Assembly: GCF_000332295.1 (NCBI RefSeq)
Contig: NZ_KB235930.1
Span: forward strand, 4,863,895-4,927,894
Source: Fortiea contorta PCC 7126
GTDB lineage: Bacteria > Cyanobacteriota > Cyanobacteriia > Cyanobacteriales > Nostocaceae
Direction of reading: 5' to 3'
DNA length: 64,000 nt
The translations under genes were made by a program, and so were the position numbers. Position 1 is the stretch's first letter. Each line of letters starts with the position of its first letter. Below the pieces are notes generated by a model, which did no database searches, had not been told where the DNA came from, and was given only the letters and a program-made list of their open reading frames with translations. Of the stretch, positions 47,774 to 56,857 are shown piece after piece.

Positions 47774-48721
47774 TTGATAACAGGAATGAAAGATTGGTGG
47801 GAAACGACTTTTCCGCAAGGGCGGCAGAGTTTAATTATAACTGATACTCAGGGCTATCCTGTAAAAATTGCCTATGGAGAAATAGGTACAGGTAAGCCCC
47901 TAATTCTATTACATGGTATGGGCAGTTGGAGCTATAATTGGCGTTATAGCATCGCTCCCTTATCTAAATATTTTCGCGTAATTTGTTTCGACGCTAAAGG
48001 CTACGGATTCTCCGAGAAACCAGTCTCTCGCCGCGAACATCATGGCCATCAAATCCTAGAACTAGCGAGAATTATTCAGGAGTTATGCGATCAACCCCCC
48101 GTAATTGTGGCAGAATCTTTAGGGGGACTAATTGCTCTAGCCCTTGCTCAAGAATATCCCCACTTATTAGCACGATTAGTAGTAGTGAACGTACCGATTT
48201 TCGCTGAATCTCTACCTCATTGGGCGATGTCGTTACTAGCTGAAACTCCTCTAGAATTGTTGCACACCATCGATTCTTTGCGTCTAGCATATCTGTTTGC
48301 CCCTATATTTAGAGAAATCATGGCAATAGAAAGGCGCGGAGTTTTGTTTGATCCATCACTACTATCACCAGAAGACGTTTACTGGATAACTTACCCATTT
48401 ATTGAGTTTCCTGGTACTCTCCTCAAAGTAGGTGAAGAACTACAAATAGCTGCAAGAGAAATCCAACACCAGCAAGCCAAAAAACCAAATTTACTGAGTA
48501 AAATTCAAAATAATCTCAGTACCATTCAGTGTCCCACATTAATTTTGTGGGGTGAACAAGATAGCTGGTTTCCCGCTAGTCATGGAGAAAAATTATATCA
48601 ACATCTCACCAACGCTAAATTACAAATCTTACCTAACTGTTGTCATGATGCTGCAATCGGCTCCTCAGCCCAGCTAAATCAAGCTATTGTCGAATTTCTT
48701 CAAGAGACAAACTTTTTGTAG
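47774..48721 (+). CDS. Alpha/beta-fold hydrolase
   Basis: 315 residues. The oxyanion region is ILLHGMGSWSYNW, the nucleophile Ser115 lies in VAESLGGLIALAL, and the acid and His are expected in LWGEQDSWFPASHG and LPNCCHDAAIGSS. This suits a non-specific esterase or C-C hydrolase. No signal peptide. It starts at TTG 47774 or ATG 47786. Nine bases after DUF4112, so probably in one operon; substrate unknown. Confidence 0.88.
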   Translation: MITGMKDWWETTFPQGRQSLIITDTQGYPVKIAYGEIGTGKPLILLHGMGSWSYNWRYSIAPLSKYFRVICFDAKGYGFSEKPVSRREHHGHQILELARIIQELCDQPPVIVAESLGGLIALALAQEYPHLLARLVVVNVPIFAESLPHWAMSLLAETPLELLHTIDSLRLAYLFAPIFREIMAIERRGVLFDPSLLSPEDVYWITYPFIEFPGTLLKVGEELQIAAREIQHQQAKKPNLLSKIQNNLSTIQCPTLILWGEQDSWFPASHGEKLYQHLTNAKLQILPNCCHDAAIGSSAQLNQAIVEFLQETNFL

Positions 48722-48858
48722 ATATTCCCACAATTCCTAGCCCCTCAGCTAAACTCAGCGCCCCTCTGCGTTGATGAAAATTTTCCCTCTCTCCTGATAA
48801 CGGGTAAAATCTCTAGCCTCTAAATCCTAAATTCCCATTTACATTTAGGAAGCAAATT

Positions 48859-50472
48859 ATGCGGATCATGATGATTCAACCCAACTATCATTCTGGTGGT
48901 GCCGAAATTGCTGGTAATTGGCCGCCTAGTTGGGTACCTTACGTCGGTGGCGCATTAAAAACAGCAGGCTTTACAGACATCCGCTTTGTTGATGCCATGA
49001 CAGATTATATCGCCGATGATGTCTTAGCTCAAATCATCGCCCAGCATCAACCGGATGTCGTCTTAGCGACCGCAATCACACCCATGATTTACCAATCCCA
49101 GAAAACGCTGAAGATTGTCAGAGAAGTCTGTCCCCAAGCCAAAACAATCATGGGCGGTGTGCACCCGACTTATATGTACAATGAGGTACTCAATGAAGCC
49201 CCTTGGGTAGATTACATTATTCGGGGAGAAGGAGAAGAGATTACAGTCAATTTGCTCAAAGCGATCGCTAATGGTACTGTGGAGAGCGATCGCCAAAATA
49301 TTTTAGGTATCGCCTACCTAGAAAATGGTAAAGCAATCGCCACCCCAGCTAACCCCCCAATCGCTGATCTTGATACCCTCACTCCAGATTGGGATCTTTT
49401 GGCATGGGATAAATATATCTATACTCCCCTCAATGTGCGGGTAGCTGTACCTAATTATGCCAGAGGTTGTCCCTTCACCTGCCGTTTTTGCTCCCAGTGG
49501 AAATTCTGGCGCAAATATCGTTCCGGTAGTCCCAAACGATTTGTCGATGAAATCGAAATCTTAGTCAAAAAACACAAAGTCGGCTTTTTCATCTTGGCTG
49601 ACGAAGAACCCACCATCAACAAACCGAAATTTATTGCGTTATGTAACGAATTGATTGAGCGGAATTTGGGTGTCCACTGGGGAATAAATACCAGGGTGAC
49701 AGATATTCTGCGCGACGAGCAAGAATTACCACTTTACCGTAAAGCCGGACTAGTTCATGTTTCCTTAGGAACAGAAGCAGCAGCACAATTACAGTTGAAT
49801 CTTTTCCGCAAAGAAACCACCATCGAACAGAACAAGCGCGCGATTCAATTATTAAAACAAAATGGGATGGTCGCCGAAGCCCAATTTATCATGGGGTTGG
49901 AAAATGAAACCCCAGAGACAATTGAGCAGACCTATCACATGGCGCTCGATTGGAAACCAGACATGGTGAACTGGAATATGTTTACACCTTGGCCATTTTC
50001 CGAATTGTTTGAAGAATTAGGCGATCGTGTAGAAGTCCGAGACTACTCACAGTATAATTTCGTTACCCCGATCATGAAACCAAACGCCATGGAACGGGAA
50101 GATGTACTCAAAGGTGTACTGCGAAACTACGCTCGATTTTACCTCCGTAAAACCTTTGAGTATTGGTTTGTGAAAGATTCATTTAAGCGTAAGTATCTTC
50201 TTGGTTGTTTAAAAGCTTTCGCCCAAACAACTCTTAACAAACGCTTCTACAACCTCAAACGAGTCAAGTATAAAGGTCTACACACCGAAGTAGAGCTAGG
50301 CTTTGACGAATCGAAAATTCTCACCCGTGAACAAATTGTGCAACGCAAACAACAACACCCAGAATTAACAGCCGATACAGACTTCTCTGGTAACATTTCC
50401 GCTTGCGGTGCGCCTAACGATCTCCCTGAATATCACGAAGATGAACAAGATGTACCGACTATGAAAATATAG
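48859..50472 (+). CDS. bchE: B12-dependent radical SAM protein, BchE-like anaerobic Mg-protoporphyrin ester cyclase
   Basis: 537 residues. The N-terminal ~140 form a cobalamin-binding part (VVLATAITPMIYQS, AKTIMGGVHPTYMYNE). The radical SAM cluster motif is CPFTCRFC (Cys204, Cys208, Cys211), after the YARG turn. The protein resembles BchE, which forms the isocyclic ring of chlorophyll without oxygen. Cyanobacteria normally use the oxygen-requiring AcsF enzyme, and their BchE-like proteins do not always act as cyclases, so the exact role is open. Single gene, preceded by a clear GGAAGC-type ribosome site. Normal BchE length. Confidence 0.85.
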   Translation: MRIMMIQPNYHSGGAEIAGNWPPSWVPYVGGALKTAGFTDIRFVDAMTDYIADDVLAQIIAQHQPDVVLATAITPMIYQSQKTLKIVREVCPQAKTIMGGVHPTYMYNEVLNEAPWVDYIIRGEGEEITVNLLKAIANGTVESDRQNILGIAYLENGKAIATPANPPIADLDTLTPDWDLLAWDKYIYTPLNVRVAVPNYARGCPFTCRFCSQWKFWRKYRSGSPKRFVDEIEILVKKHKVGFFILADEEPTINKPKFIALCNELIERNLGVHWGINTRVTDILRDEQELPLYRKAGLVHVSLGTEAAAQLQLNLFRKETTIEQNKRAIQLLKQNGMVAEAQFIMGLENETPETIEQTYHMALDWKPDMVNWNMFTPWPFSELFEELGDRVEVRDYSQYNFVTPIMKPNAMEREDVLKGVLRNYARFYLRKTFEYWFVKDSFKRKYLLGCLKAFAQTTLNKRFYNLKRVKYKGLHTEVELGFDESKILTREQIVQRKQQHPELTADTDFSGNISACGAPNDLPEYHEDEQDVPTMKI

Positions 50473-50494
50473 AACTAGGGAATGGGGAAGACGA

Positions 50495-50625
50495 GGAAGA
50501 TAGGGAAGTGTGGGAGGTGTGGGAGGTGTGGAAAGACGGCGAAGATCACAAGCGTAAGCATAAATTCTTTTTCACCCCATCACCCCACCTCCCCATCACC
50601 CCACACTCCCAGTCTCCCATCCCCA
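50495..50625. repeat. Fold-back interspersed repeat, copy B
   Basis: Same build as the repeat at 19 kb: a purine arm of GTGTGGGAG units, a 36-base core (50535-50570) matching the other copy at 32 of 36 positions, then a C-rich arm (CACCCCATC, CACCCCAC). It lies between the BchE-like gene and the 117-residue gene. Confidence 0.7.
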
Positions 50626-50669
50626 ATTCCTGTAACATAAGTAGTGATCATAAAGTTTTCATCAATCTC

Positions 50670-51023
50670 ATGCCTTCTACTCCTCTCACACTGAACCTGA
50701 TTGAAGGTTCCGTTTCTTTCAGCTTTTCACCCCAATCGGCTCAAGAATTAAAGCTAGCGTTAGCAGAATTGATAGAGCGCTTGAAAGCTGTCGCGGCTAA
50801 ACCCACTCCAGGTGGCAGCAAACCCGCTCCCCAACGTCCTGTAGAATATCGTTACACTGGCGAAGTGTTTTTAGAAATTTTTTGTAATCCCAATATTTGG
50901 CCTACCCCCTTCGCGGCTAAGGTACTACTCACTATCCGCGACGCTAGCATCCGCTTGACTACAGAAGCAGAACTCACCCGCGTCATTGAAGACGTTAATC
51001 AGTATTTAGAGCAAGTAGGCTAG
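50670..51023 (+). CDS. Conserved-type hypothetical protein (117 aa)
   Basis: 117 residues from ATG 50670 (MPSTPLTLNLIEGSVSFSFS); the longer frame upstream is repeat DNA. No hydrophobic segment. An ELKLALAELIERLKAVAAK helix, a Pro-rich linker (PTPGGSKPAPQRPVE) and a compact C-terminal part (YTGEVFLEIFCNPNIWPTPFAAKVLLTI, RVIEDVNQYLEQV) can be seen. Function not known to me. Confidence 0.68.
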   Translation: MPSTPLTLNLIEGSVSFSFSPQSAQELKLALAELIERLKAVAAKPTPGGSKPAPQRPVEYRYTGEVFLEIFCNPNIWPTPFAAKVLLTIRDASIRLTTEAELTRVIEDVNQYLEQVG

Positions 51024-51402
51024 GCTGGCGATTGAGAATTAAGAATTACGAATTATTATGTTTTAGATGAAAACCGTGTTTTAAACAATTACTCCGGAAA
51101 AATCACCGGAGCAGTTCACAATTGAGAACTACCCCGGCTAGGGAATTTACATACTGTAATCAAGTCACAACATCGGATATACACAATCAATCAGTTTGTC
51201 CCGACGTATTCGCTAACTTGAGAAGATATATAAATCAAACTCTAATGCTTTTGTATTAATGGGAACTTGAAGATTTTGGGTTGGTTATGCTCTCTAAAAC
51301 CAGAGACTTTCCCCTCATTGGGCGTAGTAGTAGGATTGTTGTTTGTCGAATTTAAATTGCCAAAATCAACTCCTCATCCAAAATCCGATCGCCAAGTGTA
51401 GA
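51024..51402. other. Gap after the 117-residue gene
   Basis: 379 bases without a gene. A short hairpin, CTCCGG and CCGGAG around 51092-51111, may end the upstream transcript. Otherwise nothing recognisable. Confidence 0.5.
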
Positions 51403-51639
51403 TTAGTCGTTATCCCATTCTTCCCGACCAATCAAATCGCCAATGCGATCGCGTAACAAAAAATCACACTTTTCTAGTTCACATTCAACACAAACCCACT
51501 CTCTTGCTGGGATGTATTGGCAGAGTGTATATATTGGCTGTTGTCGGCTGATCATTCCTTTTTGCACCAGTCGGCGTGCTTCATCTTGAATTACATCCAG
51601 AGAATAGTAATTGATAGAGGGCACCGTATTCACACTCAT
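51403..51639 (-). CDS. DUF4327 family protein
   Basis: 78 residues matching the small DUF4327 family of cyanobacteria: YYSLDVIQDEARRLVQKGMISRQQPIYTLCQYIP and WVCVECELEKCDFLLRDRIGDLI. Three Cys in the second half (VCVECELEKC). Function unknown, no transmembrane segment. Monocistronic by position. Confidence 0.88.
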   Translation of the reverse strand: MSVNTVPSINYYSLDVIQDEARRLVQKGMISRQQPIYTLCQYIPAREWVCVECELEKCDFLLRDRIGDLIGREEWDND

Positions 51640-52429
51640 GGTTTTTACTCACAAATTACACGTAGATAGTGTTCCCGATATCTAATTGGAACAAACATTA
51701 CAAGGATTAGGCTTGTGGCTAAAGTTTTGTAGTTTGCTATACGGAACTATTTACATTTTGACGCTACATAACCTCAAATTATTTAAAGAAATGTTAAGAA
51801 TGTCAACGAATCCTGACATTTGCCTCGATTCCGCTTTACATAAAAATATCAGGGTAGTCAACATAACCTGCTATGCCGTTGATCTAACTTATGTGCAATA
51901 TTCGTCAAGATTTTGTGGGATAGGGTTTTAGACATAAGTTGTTATGAGATAACTGTTAATAGTGAAGAATCTTTATATACCAATATCAACACCGTAGCGT
52001 CCAATTGATTCTGTTACAAACTAAGTAATAATTTCCAGCTAGCATAAAGGTATAAACTGTTGCAAAGAATACATGCTACCGTACACTGGGAAAGCTTGTT
52101 GTACCCCATCTATTAACAATTTCTTAAACTATTTTGTCGTTGTCTTGTTAATTATGACACTTAACAAAACGACAATAAATTGATCAAGCACCTATAACAA
52201 ATGAGAATATTGTGCTTCCAGAGTAGCAGCAGATGAGATAGAGCGATCGCCAATTTGCCCAATCACATATTTGAGTTGATGGGTGCGAATTTCCCATTTG
52301 TAGAGACACAGGATAACTACGCTTCTAGTAATAGTAAAACAGATGCAACCCACTTACGTCTGTAAACGGGTTGCCCAATTCCCACAGATGAATTGTTCAG
52401 CAAGTTACATACTTGTTTAAGTTACTGAA
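51640..52429. other. 790-base gap upstream of DUF4327, beyond rbfA
   Basis: AT-rich DNA with no convincing gene; an 81-codon TTG frame at 51686-51931 is doubtful. Two hairpins are visible: GTCGTTGTCTTGTTAA with TTAACAAAACGAC at 52136-52173 (three-base bulge), and the rbfA terminator-like stem at 52345-52374. Confidence 0.5.
52345..52374 (-). terminator. Probable rbfA terminator
   Basis: GCAACCC (52345-52351) pairs with GGGTTGC (52368-52374), with an inner TTAC/GTAA stem around GTCT. On the minus strand it follows the rbfA stop by 55 bases and leads to ATCTGTTTT. Confidence 0.55.
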
Positions 52430-52852
52430 TTAAAAGAATTCATCGCCATCATCTTCATCCCCGTCATTGTCATCATTTTTTAACAAATCTGTACTTGGGC
52501 GTTCATCCTTGAGTTTATTCAAAAGAGATAGTACCTTAGTACCACGTTCTATCGAACGATCTTCGATAAACACGACTTCTGGTGTGCGACGCAACCTGAC
52601 CCGCGCACCGAGTTCGCTACGGACAAAACCAGTTGCTGACTTCAAACCAGCCATTGTTTCTGCCTTAGCCTCATCCGTACCATAAATACTGACGAAAATT
52701 TTCGCATGTTGCAAATCGCCAGAAACATCAACATCAGTAACACTGACCATCCCTGTACCCACACGGTCATCTTTAATACCGTTGAGCAGCATTTGGCTAA
52801 CTTCCCGTTTAATCAATTCAGCAACGCGGGAAACGCGGCGATTAGTAGCCAT
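52430..52852 (-). CDS. rbfA: 30S ribosome-binding factor RbfA
   Basis: 140 residues from ATG 52852 ([22 protein letters not shown]). KH-type fold protein needed to mature 16S rRNA in the 30S subunit, important in the cold. Diagnostic are [54 protein letters not shown]. The C-terminus is acidic ([12 protein letters not shown]) as in other cyanobacteria. The DUF751 gene lies 109 bases upstream, a neighbour seen in related genomes. Confidence 0.95.
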   Translation of the reverse strand: MATNRRVSRVAELIKREVSQMLLNGIKDDRVGTGMVSVTDVDVSGDLQHAKIFVSIYGTDEAKAETMAGLKSATGFVRSELGARVRLRRTPEVVFIEDRSIERGTKVLSLLNKLKDERPSTDLLKNDDNDGDEDDGDEFF

Positions 52853-52961
52853 AAAAATTAAGCCTCCTCTGGGAGGTTGGACGAAATAACACAGATACAA
52901 GTTGGAGAGAACAACTCACAATCCTGACATGCAAGTAAGTGACCGTCTCCTTAGCCCTAGT

Positions 52962-53168
52962 CTAGATTGTACCCAAGCCTAGCATCGCCCGTAGGGTAAA
53001 AGTAATAAAAGCTAAACCGCCCACAAATAAACCGAAAAGAGCAATCAAAGTAACAGGGCGCTTCAACAACGGGAATAAAGGCTCAAAGGTGTTTAGGAAA
53101 ATACCTAGGACGATAGTAATCAGGTAGCGAGGGTAGCGAAAAACATTATCCCAAAATCCATCAAACAT
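52962..53168 (-). CDS. DUF751 (Ycf33-like) small membrane protein
   Basis: 68 residues with two hydrophobic segments (YLITIVLGIFLNTFEPLF, VTLIALFGLFVGGLAFITFTL). The start MFDGFWDNVFRYPRYLI is characteristic of DUF751, related to plastid Ycf33. Function unknown, probably thylakoid or plasma membrane. Just upstream of rbfA on the same strand. Confidence 0.87.
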   Translation of the reverse strand: MFDGFWDNVFRYPRYLITIVLGIFLNTFEPLFPLLKRPVTLIALFGLFVGGLAFITFTLRAMLGLGTI

Positions 53169-53332
53169 TAATTTAGACTGCCTTGTTATAGACTATAAGT
53201 TTGTTTTGATATGCTTGTTTAACCTAATTGTAATCGATACAGATGAAAAATTAATCAAATCATCAAAAATATGATAATTTGTGATAATTCATCAGTTATA
53301 TTAGCTAGATTTAGTAACTGAGTTGACATTAA

Positions 53333-54166
53333 ATGATTAGTCAAATTTCTCCAGTAATTCATCCGCGTCCATTTTTAAAATGGGCAGGTGGCAAAAGTCG
53401 ATTAATTCAGCAATATATTCCCTATTTTCCGGCAAATTATCAGACATACTATGAGCCATTTATCGGGGGTGGCGCTGTCTTTTTTTATTTACAACCATCC
53501 GCCGCTATCTTAACAGATATTAATGCTGAATTAATTACTACTTATCGCTGTGTTCGAGATCGAGTTGAAGATTTAATTTGTTTATTGCAAGAGCATCAAA
53601 ACCGACACAACAGAGACTATTATTATAGTGTCAGAGCAAATATTGCTAAAACCGAATTAGAGCAGGCGGCGCGTCTAATTTATCTCAATAAAACCTGTTA
53701 CAATGGTCTTTATCGAGTCAATTCCCAGGGCAAATTTAATGTACCTCTAGGTAGATACAATAATCCTCACATTTGTCAGGAAAATTTACTGCGAGCAGCT
53801 TCTAAAACTTTAGCCAACGTTGAAATTGCACAAGCAGACTTTATAGATGTACTCAGTTCTGCTCCAAATTCAAATGATTTTGTCTTCTGCGATCCGCCTT
53901 ATCATCCTATTAGTAGCACCAGTTACTTCACTAGTTATAGTCAAAATTCTTTTCATGCAAAAGACCAAGAGCGCTTGAGAAATGTTTGTGCAGAATTAGC
54001 GAGTCGTGGCGTTAAAGTGATGATATGTAATTCTGATTGTGAGTTAATTAGAAATCTTTATGAGGAAATTAATTTCAAGATTTATCCTATCATCGCCGCC
54101 CGCTCGATAAATTCTAATCCTAAAAATCGAGGCATGGTTTATGAATTATTAATCACGTCATATTAA
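53333..54166 (+). CDS. DNA adenine methylase (Dam / DpnII type)
   Basis: 277 residues. The SAM-binding motif is PFLKWAGGKSRLI with the EPFIGGGAVFF part, and the catalytic motif is DPPY (187-190). This order is that of alpha-class N6-adenine methyltransferases such as Dam and M.DpnII, which methylate GATC. The four last bases overlap the convergent nuclease-like gene, typical of a restriction-modification pair. GATC specificity is inferred from the family; methylome data would decide. Confidence 0.92.
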   Translation: MISQISPVIHPRPFLKWAGGKSRLIQQYIPYFPANYQTYYEPFIGGGAVFFYLQPSAAILTDINAELITTYRCVRDRVEDLICLLQEHQNRHNRDYYYSVRANIAKTELEQAARLIYLNKTCYNGLYRVNSQGKFNVPLGRYNNPHICQENLLRAASKTLANVEIAQADFIDVLSSAPNSNDFVFCDPPYHPISSTSYFTSYSQNSFHAKDQERLRNVCAELASRGVKVMICNSDCELIRNLYEEINFKIYPIIAARSINSNPKNRGMVYELLITSY

Positions 54167-54645
54167 CCATGTTTATTTGCCCAAGCAATGAATCTATCTA
54201 AACTATAAACTGCTAAGAGATTTTGATTATAATTAACCTGTTGCTTCATCCATCCCACAGCACCGTCTCTCATCCCTTCGCCACCGATAACTACAATAGT
54301 TGGTGCAGGATAATGATTCTGAATATTCAAGTTTAAATAAGGAAATTTCTCATCAACAGAACCACCGCTTTCTTGCCACTTACATTCAATAATTAATCCC
54401 GATGGTATTAGCGGTAAACCCATAACATAAAAATCGACTTTGAGAATTGTTTGATAAATTCCCGTACCAATATAAACCTGTTTGGCATAGCGTTTAGTTA
54501 ACAAATTGGCGGTTAGTAAATATTCCTGAGTTACATGGTTTCCTATTTGAAAATAATTGTGTCCATTTAAAATGGCTTCTACATTTCCTTCTAAAATATT
54601 TCCAGATTTATTCGCCCGCCCGCCTTGAGTCATAGCCATTCTCAA
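54163..54645 (-). CDS. PD-(D/E)XK nuclease-fold protein, probable restriction endonuclease
   Basis: 160 residues. The core reads KVDFYVMG with Asp71 and LIIECKWQ with Glu87 and Lys89, the D-x15-E-x-K spacing of PD-(D/E)XK endonucleases; an N-terminal GNILEGNVE helix supplies a further Glu. Opposite to a DNA adenine methylase and overlapping its end by four bases, it is probably the restriction half. Small size fits some type II enzymes. A single-gene nuclease of other function is possible. Confidence 0.72.
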   Translation of the reverse strand: MRMAMTQGGRANKSGNILEGNVEAILNGHNYFQIGNHVTQEYLLTANLLTKRYAKQVYIGTGIYQTILKVDFYVMGLPLIPSGLIIECKWQESGGSVDEKFPYLNLNIQNHYPAPTIVVIGGEGMRDGAVGWMKQQVNYNQNLLAVYSLDRFIAWANKHG

Positions 54646-54761
54646 TCATGCTACCAAAACTCCCATTGATTATAGAATTTCACGGTAGCAGTAATTCGTG
54701 GCTTCCCTCGGATCATGGTTTTTTTGTTAAACTGTCAGTGGAAATATCTAAATTAAGATTT

Positions 54762-56306
54762 ATGGAAGTGTCATATATTCCAGAGCTAATTCAGCAAATG
54801 TTACAGCCTGGATTCTACCCCCATGCGGTGACGGAACCAATTCAACTGATCCAAACCCATGTTTCTTATGTGCTGTTGACCGGAGATTACGCTTATAAGT
54901 TAAAAAAGCCCGTAAACTTCGGCTTTTTGGATTTTTCCACATTAGATAAACGGCAGCATTTTTGTCAAGAAGAATTACGCCTCAATCAAAGAGGAGCCGC
55001 GGAATTATACTTAGAAGTGCTATCGGTGACACAGGAGGGAGAGAAATACTTTCTGGGGGGAGCGGGAGAACCTGTGGAATATACGTTGAAGATGCGTCAG
55101 TTTCCCCAAGAGTGTCTGTTAAGTTCCTTATTTGCAAATGGTAAGTTAAGTGAGGCAGATTTTGAAGAGTTAGGGCGTGTGGTGGCTCAATACCACGCCA
55201 AAACTGAGACGAATGATTACATTCGCACTTTTGGTCAAGTCCCACAAGTTCAAGCTGCATTTGATGAAAACTACCAGCAAACCGAGAAATACATCGGTGG
55301 CCCGCAAACGCAGACACAGTTTGATGAAACTAAAGCTTACACTGAGAATTTTTTCGCCCACAGACAAGAGCTATTTCAAAGCCGCATCCAAAATCATTAC
55401 ATTCGGGAGTGTCATGGGGATTTACACTTAAGAAATATTGCGCTGTGGTCAGGTAAAACTCTACTGTTTGATTGCATTGAGTTCAATGAGTCATTTCGGT
55501 TTGTTGATGTTGTGTATGATCTGGCTTACGTAGTTATGGATTTGGCAGCGCAGCAGCGACAAGATTTGAGTAATGCGTATTTGAATGCTTATGTAGAGCA
55601 GACTGGTGATTGGGAAGGTTTACAGGTACTACCTATATATTTAAGCCGTCAGTCTTATGTGCGGGCTAAGGTAACTTCATTTTTGCTCGATGATCCTGGT
55701 GTACCAGCAGCAGTGAAGGAAGAAGCGACTAAAACAGCGGCTGAATATTACAAGTTGGCTTGGGAATATACTAAACCCAAGCAAGGACAATTAATTTTGA
55801 TGTCCGGGTTGTCTGGTTCTGGTAAGAGTACCACAGCGCGGTACTTAGCACGTCAACTGGGAGCAGTTCATGTCCGTTCCGATGCAGTCCGCAAACATTT
55901 AGCGGGAATTGCTTTGCTAGAACGTGGTGGAGATGAGGTGTATACGCCAGAAATGACTGAAAAAACTTATGCACGGTTGTTGGCATTGGGAACTATACTA
56001 GCTAGTCAAGGTTTCTCAGTAATTTTGGATGCCAAGTATGACAAACAACAATTGCGACAAGAGGCAATTTCTCAAGCTGAAAAGTTGCAAATTCCCTTAA
56101 AAATAGTCAATTGCACAGCACCTGTGGAAGTTTTGCAAGCGCGTCTAGTTAACCGCACTGGCGATATTGCTGATGCTACCGCTGATTTATTAGCGTCTCA
56201 ACTCCAGCAAGCAGAACCTTTCACTGATGCAGAAACAGCCTACGTAAAAATTATCGATACAACTCAACCGCTACAGGCACAATTAATAGAAGTAATTTCC
56301 TCATAG
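54762..56306 (+). CDS. APH-fold phosphotransferase fused to P-loop kinase
   Basis: 515 residues from ATG 54762 (MEVSYIPELIQQML). The N-terminal two thirds is an aminoglycoside phosphotransferase-type domain (IRECHGDLHLRNIALW with the catalytic Asp, then LFDCIEFNESFRFVDVVYDLAYV). The C-terminal third is a zeta/gluconate-kinase-like ATPase with Walker A GLSGSGKSTTARYLA. The fusion is common in bacteria and its substrate is not known. An earlier start at 54648 is unlikely. Unrelated to the APH gene at 39.5 kb, which lacks the ATPase domain. Confidence 0.88.
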   Translation: MEVSYIPELIQQMLQPGFYPHAVTEPIQLIQTHVSYVLLTGDYAYKLKKPVNFGFLDFSTLDKRQHFCQEELRLNQRGAAELYLEVLSVTQEGEKYFLGGAGEPVEYTLKMRQFPQECLLSSLFANGKLSEADFEELGRVVAQYHAKTETNDYIRTFGQVPQVQAAFDENYQQTEKYIGGPQTQTQFDETKAYTENFFAHRQELFQSRIQNHYIRECHGDLHLRNIALWSGKTLLFDCIEFNESFRFVDVVYDLAYVVMDLAAQQRQDLSNAYLNAYVEQTGDWEGLQVLPIYLSRQSYVRAKVTSFLLDDPGVPAAVKEEATKTAAEYYKLAWEYTKPKQGQLILMSGLSGSGKSTTARYLARQLGAVHVRSDAVRKHLAGIALLERGGDEVYTPEMTEKTYARLLALGTILASQGFSVILDAKYDKQQLRQEAISQAEKLQIPLKIVNCTAPVEVLQARLVNRTGDIADATADLLASQLQQAEPFTDAETAYVKIIDTTQPLQAQLIEVISS

Positions 56307-56318
56307 CTTTGTTTATTC

Positions 56319-56822
56319 ATGGCATCAAAGAAAAACGACTTTTTCAATCTGCCTTCAGATTATCTCTCGCCCCTGTTATTTGGGTCATTTTTAATCCTGA
56401 TATTAAGAACAACAGGGACTTCTCTGTCTCTGAGCATCTTTTTTGGGATTATGGGCGGTTTTATTTTAGGTGCAATCACCAGCGCCAACAAAAATAGCCC
56501 TAAGCCGGAAAACATAGCTTCCTCAGATGGTATTGATGCGGCGCTGAAATATTGGTTATTCTTCCTGTTAGGCTTTTCAATGTTGGGATATCCTGCGCCT
56601 ATCAGTATCTTGCTGGGAGCAATAGCCGCTTTCAGTGGGGGTTGGGTAGTTGCTTGGTGGGGAAGCAAAGAGGAAACTAGAACTCAACTACCAGCAGAAT
56701 CTTTAATAGAAGCTGAAGGTATAGAACCTAGCGAGAGAAGCACCAGACAGCAAAAAAGAAGGACTACTCGCCGTTTCCGTCGAACTACTGGAGGGGTTAA
56801 TTTTAGGTTTTGGCAAAGGTAA
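56319..56822 (+). CDS. Small membrane protein (167 aa), unknown
   Basis: 167 residues with about four hydrophobic segments (for example LLFGSFLILILRTTG, IFFGIMGGFILGAIT, WLFFLLGFSMLGYPAPISILLGAIAAFSGGWVVAWW). The C-terminal 35 residues are rich in Arg (RQQKRRTTRRFRRTTGG), perhaps contacting nucleic acid or membrane phosphate. Starts 12 bases after the APH-ATPase stop and is probably cotranscribed. Not recognised. Confidence 0.7.
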   Translation: MASKKNDFFNLPSDYLSPLLFGSFLILILRTTGTSLSLSIFFGIMGGFILGAITSANKNSPKPENIASSDGIDAALKYWLFFLLGFSMLGYPAPISILLGAIAAFSGGWVVAWWGSKEETRTQLPAESLIEAEGIEPSERSTRQQKRRTTRRFRRTTGGVNFRFWQR

Positions 56823-56857
56823 TAAATCGGGGATGGAGAGAGCAAGAAGAATAATTC

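Noticed and set aside
51686-51931. 81-codon TTG frame
   Set aside because: No motif, weak start, atypical composition for a protein; likely chance.
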